Source: Hygrophila difformis (Eukaryota; Streptophyta; Magnoliopsida; Lamiales; Acanthaceae). Taken from it: a stretch of DNA of 64,000 nt. Shown here one piece after another: positions 56,545 to 64,000 of the stretch (positions are counted from its first letter, which is position 1; each line of letters opens with the position of its first letter). A model generated the notes under the pieces. That model did not search any database. It saw only the letters and a program-made list of their open reading frames with translations, and was not told the origin of the DNA. The position numbers were made by a program, and so were the translations under genes. Where the stretch lies: the NCBI GenBank assembly GCA_030278955.1, contig JAOANR010000006.1, positions 50,744,915 through 50,808,914 of the forward strand, read 5' to 3'.

Positions 56545-56604
56545 TATTTCAGTACCTGGTTGTACAAAAACTCTGGGTTAGTATCATATATATGCATTGC
56601 CTCC

Positions 56605-56646
56605 CATCCTCACACTTAAGTTTAAACCAAAGGTTTAACTTAAGTG
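56605..56646 (-). promoter_or_regulatory. Stem-loop plus TGTGAGGATG module before the first extra ORF
   Basis: Long inverted repeat CACTTAAGTT-AAACC/GGTTT-AAACTTAAGTG, then TGTGAGGATGGGAGG on the element strand, a 3' splice-site-like sequence at 56556 and the ATG at 56544. Confidence 0.5.
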
Positions 56647-57547
56647 TTAAGTATAAAGCAAACATATACATCAACCTAGAATGTGGGATTTAAATAACTC
56701 AATGACCAAAATGTTGCATTTTAAAAGTTATGAATCCTAACTTTGTTTAAACATATCATCCATTTTATTCTAGAGTTTAAGATTCATGTTAGAGCATGCT
56801 TTTTAATAAAAACTCCTTCTTTTATTAAATTCCCAGATTTAATAAATAAAATAACCTAAAATAATAAACTAGTGCATTACAAATGGTTTAAATTAATATT
56901 TAAATCCATTCCAATTTATTCATATGATAAATTAACCTATTTTAATTAACTAAATTATAAATAAAAGAGTTTTTATCAAAACATGCTCCAATTGACTCAC
57001 ATTATGAAGAACATGGAATTTTTGACATGAAAATAACTTTATATTTCTAATATAACTAAAATGACATGTTCTAGTGATGTTTCATCTATTTAATTAATCA
57101 AAAATGCCATTTTAATTAATTTTAAAGCAATTTCCAGATTTTAATTTTCAAAAATCCCAAATTTTTAAATGTAATCCAAAAATTTTCACATTATGCAAGA
57201 AACTCATGTTCTACAACACTTGTTCATGTTTAAACTAAGATTTAGACAATTAAAAACAAGTTTCATCCCACATTCTAACAATACCCAAAATTTGAGCAAC
57301 AACACCAATACTAAAACTAATGCATTCCAAAGCACTAGAATATAATAAAATTTGAATTGGGATAGCCATTCTTACCTAAATTGAAGGATTTGAGCACTTT
57401 GGAGTAGAATCCCCAAACTTGAAGAACTAGGGTTGAAGAACCCTAATTTGATTTAAACAAAGCAAAATTTGGGTTTTGGAATGAGAATTTGAACAATGTG
57501 GAAGAGAATTGATAGGAAGAAACAAGAATTGGAAGAATTTTTACCGG
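56647..57547. other. Non-coding internal region upstream of the first extra ORF
   Basis: AT-rich, no domain in any frame. By analogy with element 1 it could be an intron or leader between the palindromic array and the splice-acceptor module. Confidence 0.45.
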
Positions 57548-57940
57548 AATGGCGCAAGTGTGTCGCTTGGGAGAGGATGGTGGCGCACGGCAGTGGAGAA
57601 AGGGGGCTCTCGGTCGAATTTTGGAAGAATGAAGAGAAGAAAGGAATTTTTGGGTTAAAAACCCGTTCAGACCCGGGTCAGGAGCCCTTGACCCGCGGGT
57701 CGGCGCCATTTGTGACGCATCGGAGGCATTTTAGGCGCCGCACAGGCTGTGCGGCGCATCCTGTGCTCGAAAAATTTATTAAGTCTGAGAGTGGCGCATT
57801 ATGTGGCACTCGGGAGCAATTTTATGCGCCACACAGTGTATGTGGCGCATAACCTGACTTCAAAATTCTCCAGGTTCGAAATTGGCGCATAATGTGGCGC
57901 CTGAGCTTGATTTTAGGTGCAACCAAGAAGGTGTGGCGCC
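57548..57940. repeat. GGCGC palindromic array, internal copy 2
   Basis: Units as at 50097 and 53912 but more diverged (GGCGCAAGTGTGTCGC, TTTTAGGCGCCGCACAGG, TGTGCGGCGCATCCTG). It lies between the end of integrase and the first extra ORF. Confidence 0.82.
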
Positions 57941-58459
57941 TAATCTGAGTCCGTGACACTCGAATTTCAGCTCAAACTCGACCATAATGATAGTTAATTC
58001 AATTTCTAAGGTTAGCAAGTCAGATTTAACATATATAACCTCCCTAAATACTCCCGGATCATAGTTCTCCTCAATTAAGCCAATCAATCCATACAAAATT
58101 CCCTTTTCACATCTCCATCGAGTCAACTTTGAACATATCAAGATCAATCACCAAGCACACACAATTCCTTCATTTCTCAATATTTTGCTACTTATTCCAA
58201 TTCATAGGCAATGTCCTACTCAATTTATGCAAATACATGCAATTAACATAGCATAAAATTCAAGCAACATAATTAAACTAAAAGCACATTTAAATTACAT
58301 TAAAGCAAGAACAATAAAGCAGATAAAAGCATATAAACGATAAAATGTAAAAAATTTTTGTCTTTTTCTTTTATTTATAATTTTTATTGGTTTTTATAAG
58401 TTTAATTAATAAAAACTCAACATAATTAAAATGCAATGGAATTACTTCAATAAGCAGAT
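57941..58459. other. Non-coding gap after integrase
   Basis: AT-rich sequence between the integrase end and the palindromic array. No gene seen. Confidence 0.5.
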
Positions 58460-59626
58460 TTAAATAACCAAAGGCTTAACATTAATTTGTTCGATGAATT
58501 TAATTTCATCTCCAAAATAATGTTTAAGTCTTTGACCATTTACAGTGGATTCCCTTTCATCTTCAGCTTTTAAAACTACTGCACCATTATCCAACACTTT
58601 AACAATTCTAAAAGGCCCTGACCACTTTGTCTTCAATTTACCGGGAAACACTTTAAATCTAGAATTGTATAAAAGCACTAATTATCCAGCTTCAAACACC
58701 TTAGGCCTAAGCATTTTATCATGATAAAGCTTTGTTCTTTCCTTATAAATTAGAGCATTATCATACGCTTGACGTCTAATTTCTTCTAATTCAGTAAGAT
58801 CTACCTTCCTTTTTTCTTGAGCCTCTTTAAATTCAAAATTCAACTTTTTCATAGCCCAAAGTGATTTAAACTCAAGTTCAAAAGGTAAGTGACAAGCTTT
58901 ACCATAAACCAATTTAAAAGGAGTCATACCTATAGGCGTTTTAAAGGTTGTCCTATAAGCCCACAGTGCTTCATCTAACTTAAAAACCCAATCTTTTCTA
59001 GATTTTCCTACAGTGGCTTCGAAAATCTTTTTAATCTCACGATTAGTGACTTCTACCTGACCATTGGCTTGAGGATGATAGGGTGTTGTTATCCTATGAT
59101 GAACATGAAATCTAGATAACAATTGATTAACAGCCCTATTGACAAAATGCGATCCACCATCACTAATGATTGCTTTAGGCACACCAAAACGAGTAAAGAT
59201 TTGCTTTTTCAGAAATTTAATCACTTGTTTAGCATCATTTAAAGCACATGATTCAGCTTCTACCCATTTTGATACATATTCTACAGCAACAAGAATATAC
59301 AATTTCCCATTAGATGGTGGAAATGGACCCATAAAATCAATTCCCCACAAATCAAACAACTCAACAGGCATAATTCCTTTTAGTGGCATTTCATCTCTTT
59401 TAGTGATATTACCAGCTCTTTGACATACATCGCATTTTTGCACAAATGATCTAGCGTCACGATAAATATTAAGCCAATATAAACCACCTTCGAGTACCTT
59501 ATGAGCTGTCCTATTCGGTCCAACATGTCCTCCTCCAAGTCCTTCGTGGCAAGCCTTTAAAACTTTTTGAAAATCCTCGTCAGGGATGCATCTCCTTATG
59601 ATTTGATCTGAACACAGTCTAAACAA
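58460..59626 (-). pseudogene. Second Athila integrase
   Basis: Zinc-finger region ([31 protein letters not shown]), catalytic core with [18 protein letters not shown] and GQVEVTNREIK, then KTPIGMTPFKLVYGKACHLP and a GPY/F-like end (WSGPFRIVKVLDNGAVVL). No chromodomain. One in-frame TAA at 58679-58681 splits off the last 72 residues, and a frameshift near 59620 separates it from RNase H. All three catalytic acidic residues are present. Confidence 0.88.
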
Positions 59627-61242
59627 ATAAGTTCATCCCAAATAAAATATTTAGCATCAGTTTTAAATTTTTGCTTTTGACTATGCCATTTTAAATGATC
59701 AGGAATTACATCACATGCTAAATAATTTACAAAATCAGCAAACCACGGATCAGAGGAAGTGTTATTTATTAAATACAAATTTTCATCAGGAAATGCATCA
59801 TTAGTTAATCTTTCTTCCCCTTTTTCATGCTCCAATCTAGATAGATGATCAGCTACAGGATTTTCATCTCCTTTTCTATCTTTAATTTCTAAATCAAATT
59901 CCTGTAACAATAATACCCATCTAATTAACCGTGGTTTAGCATCTTTCTTTGCAAATAGGTATTTAATAGCAGCATGATCAGTGTAAACTACAGTCTTAGA
60001 GCCAATCAGATACGGTCTAAACTTTTCACATGCATAAACAACAGATAATAGTTCTTTTTCAGTGGTGGCATAATTTATTTGTGCAGAATTTAAAGCCTGA
60101 CTAGCATAATAAATAACATGAAGTTTCTTATCCTTTCGTTGACCCAGTACTGCTCCAACAGCAAAGTCACTAGCATCGCTCATGATCTCAAATTGCAAAC
60201 TCCAGTCAGGTGGCTTAATAATTGGTGCTGTCACCAATGCTTCCTTGATCCTATTGAACGCCTCAATACACTCGTCAGTAAAATCAAACTCGACATCTTT
60301 ACACAGCAGCTTAAATAGAGGCAATGCAATTTTAGAAAAATCTTTTATAAACCTTCGATAGAATCCAGCATGACCCAGAAAACTTCTCAAAGTTTTTAAA
60401 TTATTAGGAGGTGGAATTTTTGCAATCACTTCTACTTTTGCCCTATCAACTTCAATGCCATTTTTAGAAATCCTATGTCCTAAGACAATACCTTCATTAA
60501 CCATAAAATGACATTTTTCCCAATTAAGAACTAAATTTGACTCCTCACATCTAATCAGAACTTTTTCCAAGTTAATTAAACATTTCTCAAAGTCAGACCC
60601 GAACATAGAAAAATCATCCATAAATAACTCAATGCATGTCTCAATTAAATCAGAAAATATAGACATCATGCATCTCTGAAATGTAGCTGGAGCATTACAC
60701 AAACCAAATGGCATTCTCCTATATGCAAATGTACCGTAAGGACATGTAAATGTAGTTTTATCTTGATCCTCAGGTGCAATTGGAACTTGATTATAACCAG
60801 AATAACCATCTAAGAAGCAATAAAACTCATGACCAGCTAAACGCTCTAGCATTTGATCAATAAAAGGCAATGGAAAATGATCTTTCCTAGTCTTATCATT
60901 CAATCTCCTATAATCAATGCATACAAGCCATCCAGTAGTACGTCTAGTAGGTACCAATTCACCATTTTCATTTCTAATCACAGTCATACCTCCCTTTTTA
61001 GGCACGACTTGAACTGGACTCACCCACTGACTATCAGAGATAGGATAGATAATATCTGCATCGAGTAGTTTAATCACCTCTGTTCTTACAGCTTCTTGTA
61101 GATGTGTATTCAGTCTCCTCTGGGGCTGTCTCACTGGCTTGTCATCCTCCTCCATATAAATCCGGTGTGTACACAATGCTGGACTCAGTCCCTTGATGTC
61201 GGCTATCGTCCAACCTATTGCTCTAACATGCTTACTCAACAC
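59596..61242 (-). pseudogene. Second Athila RT and RNase H
   Basis: A 548-residue frame. The RT has [34 protein letters not shown] and the catalytic [10 protein letters not shown] near residue 215. The RNase H has [41 protein letters not shown] and [12 protein letters not shown]. It is joined in frame to the protease ORF through a TGA at 61297 and leaves frame near 59620. The sequence is closely related to element 1 at the protein level but much diverged at the DNA level. Confidence 0.9.
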
Positions 61243-61296
61243 TTGGGTTAATGCATTTAATTGATCATCATTTAATTTATTACTTGCAATAACAGG

Positions 61297-62481
61297 TCAA
61301 GTATCATTCTCACCAAGAAAAACATACCTCAAATGTGATGGCAGCTCCTTCAATGTCAATGTAGGTGGCTTTTCAACAGACGAGACTAACTTAGATTCTT
61401 CTATCGCATATGCTACTTGCACATGTAATCCTCCCTCACACTTACTTTCAGCTAAGCCCTCACAACTCTCTACTAACTGCTCAAATTTCCTATAGGGATC
61501 ATGTCTAGCAAAGAACTCTCTCTCAATCACCTCATCCTCCTGATAGATAACTGTAACTCTATTACACGGGTAGGTGTCAGAACTAGCGTGTTGTGTTTTA
61601 GTTGTCTTAGAAATGTCAAACGACACTTGTTCATTACCTACTTTAAGTGTAATTTTACCATCATCCATATCAACCATAGCCCTACCAGTTTGCAGAAATG
61701 GTCTACCTAAAATCAGAGGAATATCAATATCTTTTTCCATATCAAGAACAACAAAGTCGACAGGGAAGATGAAGCTCTCTACTTGAACAGGAACGTCTTC
61801 TACAATGCCTAAAGGAGTCCTAATAGACCTATCAGCAAGCTGTAGCTGCATCCTAGTAGGCTTTACAACTCCTACCCCTAGTTCTCTAAAGACATGTAAA
61901 GGCATCAGATTAATACTAGGCCCGAGATCACACAGAGCTTTGTTGAATTCTTTAGTGCCAATAATGCACGGAATAGTATAACTCCCAGGATCTTTTTGTT
62001 TAATAGGTTGCCTTCTTTGTAAGATTGCACTACATTCCCCTGTCAATGTCACTTTCTCTTCATCATCAACACTCCTCTTTTTTGATAGAATTTATTACTT
62101 AGCATACACGGGCATCTGTGCAATGGCATCAGAAAAAGGAATATCAATTCTTAAATTCTTAAAGACTTCTAAGAATTTAGCATAATCTTTATCTTCCTTA
62201 GCTTTTTTAAGACGCTGTGGATATGGAATAGGTGGCTGGTATGGCTTGACTAGGACAGTAGACTTTCCATTATCCTTACTCTGTTCAACTCTGAGTTTCT
62301 CACTTTCCTTAGGCTCATCAGTGTTTTTATGCTGACTTTCTTCCTCTGTATCCTCACTTTGATCATCTACAGCATCAGCTAAAACCTCTGGATCATCTAA
62401 GGTAGGGTAAGGATTAGGCAGTTCCTTTTTATTCCTTAAAGTGATTGCTTTACATTGCTCTTTTGGATTAGGATCAGGCAT
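61297..62481 (-). pseudogene. Second Athila gag tail and protease
   Basis: Blocks 62481-62095 and 62052-61297 in the same frame, separated by two adjacent TAA codons near 62092. The first has the IPYPQRLKKAKEDKDYAKFL segment. The second has the protease active site ALCDLGPSINLMP (DLG, with Pro where Ala or Ser is usual) and the closing IPLILGRPFLQTGRAMVD. It ends at a TGA before RT. Confidence 0.85.
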
Positions 62482-62499
62482 ACTTGGTAGTGTTCATTG

Positions 62500-63600
62500 C
62501 TATCTATTTGATGTATCTCTAGCAATTTGACCAACTTGAACTTCTAAATTTCTCATTGAGGCTTGCATTTGCTGAATTGTTTGTTGTTGAGACACGATTG
62601 TGTTCATTAACTCTTTTAAATTGACCTCATCACTTCCTTGGTTTTGTTGCAGCTGTTGTTGAGGTTGAAAGTTTCTAGACTGTTGGTTAGGGTAAAAAGG
62701 TTGATTTTGATTTCTGTTCTGATTAAAGTTTTGGTTCTGATTCTGGTTTTGAAAATTTTGATTTTGATTTGGGTAATTCTGATTTTGGTTTTGTGGGTAA
62801 GGTTGACGGTTGTTTTGTGGGTAGGTGTTTTGTTGAAATTGAGAATTTTGGTTTGGATAGAAGTTTTGGTTTTGAGGACGGTTTTGGTTGTAGTTTTGCT
62901 GCCTATTTCCCATGTAGTTCACATCTTCCATTTGCTCCTCAGTCCCCTCACACTGCATAGTCTCTTGAAGTCCTTGATCGAGCAGGTGACAGGCTGATGA
63001 CTCGTGAGGTCCATGACAAATACCGCATCTCACAACTTTAGCTTGACCTTTCTTAAGCGTAGAAACCTCCCTCATCAAAGCATCTAACTTAGAATCTATA
63101 GCAACTGCCTTTTCTACCTCATAGATTCCTCCTTTTGTTTTGTTTCTAGCATTTTTCTTACCAGGAAATTTTTCATGTTAGAAATCTTTTTCTCTATGAT
63201 TTCCTTAGCTCTAGAAGGTCCTATAGATAGAAAAGAATCTCCAGCTGCTGCATCCAACAAATTCCTCCAATGATCAATCAGTCCATTGTAAAAGAAATGC
63301 ATCTGCTGCCAATGTTCAAAGCCATGATTCGGACATCTTGCCAATAAGGTGTTGTATCTATCCCATGCTTCAAGTAAATTTTCGCCCTCATCTTGCACAA
63401 ATTCTTTGATTTTTTCTTGTAATTCTAAAACTTTGGATGGTGGGAAGAATTGTTCTAAGAAAGCTTCTAACATTTTATCCCAAGTAGTAACATCCCTTAA
63501 TTGAAGTGAATTATACCAAGTTTTAGCTTTATCTCTGAGTGAAAACGAGAACAATCTCAACTTAATTTCATCACTGGTAACACCATTTATTTTCACTTGG
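62500..63600 (-). pseudogene. Second Athila gag, N-terminally truncated
   Basis: It opens within the capsid domain (VKINGVTSDEIKLRLFSFSL, FFPPSKVLELQEKIKEF, CPNHGFEHWQQMHFFYNGL), with a frameshift near 63125. It continues with a zinc-knuckle-like CGICHGPHESSAC and a very Asn/Gln-rich tail, then a coiled region. The first half of the capsid is missing: at about 63600 the reading frame meets unrelated A-rich sequence. Related to the gag at 19521-21014. Confidence 0.85.
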
Positions 63601-64000
63601 TAACAAAACATTAAAAAAAAAAAACATGGTAACAGCAAACACTTGATTTTGGAAACATTTTATTTGCATTTATGGTATACAAGTACATACATGTTTGGTA
63701 ATAAGTTCCATAAAGTGTGGTAATTTAGCTATTATTTTTGGGTAGAAATTAGGGAAATGGGACTGTCCTTTAGGGTTTGAGAGCGTGCAAAAGAAATATC
63801 AATTTAATGTGGTAACGAATTAAAAGAAGCGTGGTAAATGAATAGAGCTAAACGTGGTGAGTAAATAAGAAAACGTGTGGTAATTGGCGATTGATAAGTG
63901 TTGTAACTTTTATAGACAACTCTGTGTAAAATTCAACCCCCATTTCAGTTCAAAAAAATATTGGTTACCACACCTATTAATTACAGGTACCACAGTCCTC
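63601..64000. mobile_element. Edge of an unidentified insertion with GTGGTAA subterminal repeats
   Basis: Starts where gag homology stops. It carries about eight copies of (GT)GGTAA in one orientation (63624, 63693, 63718, 63813 and on) and TTACCAC/GTACCAC complements near 63965-63990. Clustered short repeats near an end are typical of DNA transposons such as hAT or CACTA, but no terminal repeat or target duplication can be checked because the other end is outside the window. Confidence 0.35.

Larger units (their letters stand above)
48749..63600 (-). mobile_element. Second Athila-type Ty3/Gypsy element, truncated at its 5' side
   Basis: Minus-strand order: gag (from 63600), protease, RT-RNase H, integrase, first extra ORF, second extra ORF, PPT module, 3' LTR 48749-50723. 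The same CX2CX3HX4C gag knuckle and DLG protease as in element 1 place it in the Athila group, but it is clearly diverged from element 1. At least eight stops or frameshifts are visible in gag-pol. The gag N-terminus, primer site and 5' LTR are missing from the window because another sequence begins near 63600. Confidence 0.88.

Overview
This is a repeat-dominated stretch of a flowering-plant nuclear genome, most likely a eudicot. The evidence is an intact CYP716-type cytochrome P450 with a plant-type intron, a FAR1-family gene fragment, Athila and Tat lineage Ty3/Gypsy retrotransposons, tRNA-derived SINEs and an integrated plant pararetrovirus. No species assignment is attempted. There is no rRNA, functional tRNA gene or CRISPR array.

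Layout: 1-2300 is AT-rich intergenic DNA with a foldback MITE. About 2300-5996 and 25894-29288 are the two halves of one endogenous caulimovirid genome on the minus strand (about 7.1 kb before it was split). It carries a virion-associated-protein-like ORF, capsid, movement protein, protease, RT/RNase H and a putative transactivator, all broken by stops and frameshifts. The protease is cut in two by a 19.9 kb Athila-type retrotransposon (5997-25893, minus strand). That element has two 4718 bp LTRs about 99.4% identical by eye, a perfect 5 bp target duplication (GGTAA), a tRNA-Asp-type primer-binding site, gag-pro-pol, and an F-box ORF where an env-like ORF would normally sit.

29.3-34.2 kb is host intergenic DNA with a SINE, a FAR1-like N-terminal gene fragment and a possible GRF-type zinc-finger fragment. 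34318-35834 is the one gene that looks intact, a two-exon CYP716-family P450. 36.05-45.41 kb looks like a Helitron-type region with nested insertions: a MITE containing a non-autonomous Copia element with 834-837 bp LTRs, a MULE built of CAGCGA minisatellites, and a SINE. 45.6-48.7 kb has another SINE and the 5' part of a decayed Tat-like Gypsy element on the plus strand (minisatellite, TATA box, gag). From 48749 to about 63600 lies a second, older Athila-type element on the minus strand: 3' LTR 48749-50723, two paralogous extra ORFs, pol and gag. Its 5' end is cut near 63600 by an unidentified insertion that runs out of the window.

The main unexplained structure is shared by the two Athila-type elements. 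Each carries CG-rich palindromic repeat arrays in the LTR and again in the internal region upstream of the extra ORFs. In several cases a TATA-like box lies just downstream, and in element 1 TGGGCY motifs lie upstream. Each element also carries a repeated module (inverted repeat, then TGTGAGGATG) at the PPT/LTR border and again in the internal region, often just before a 3' splice-site-like sequence. This looks like U3/PPT-type control units copied inside the element to drive the extra ORFs. That reading is inference and needs expression data.
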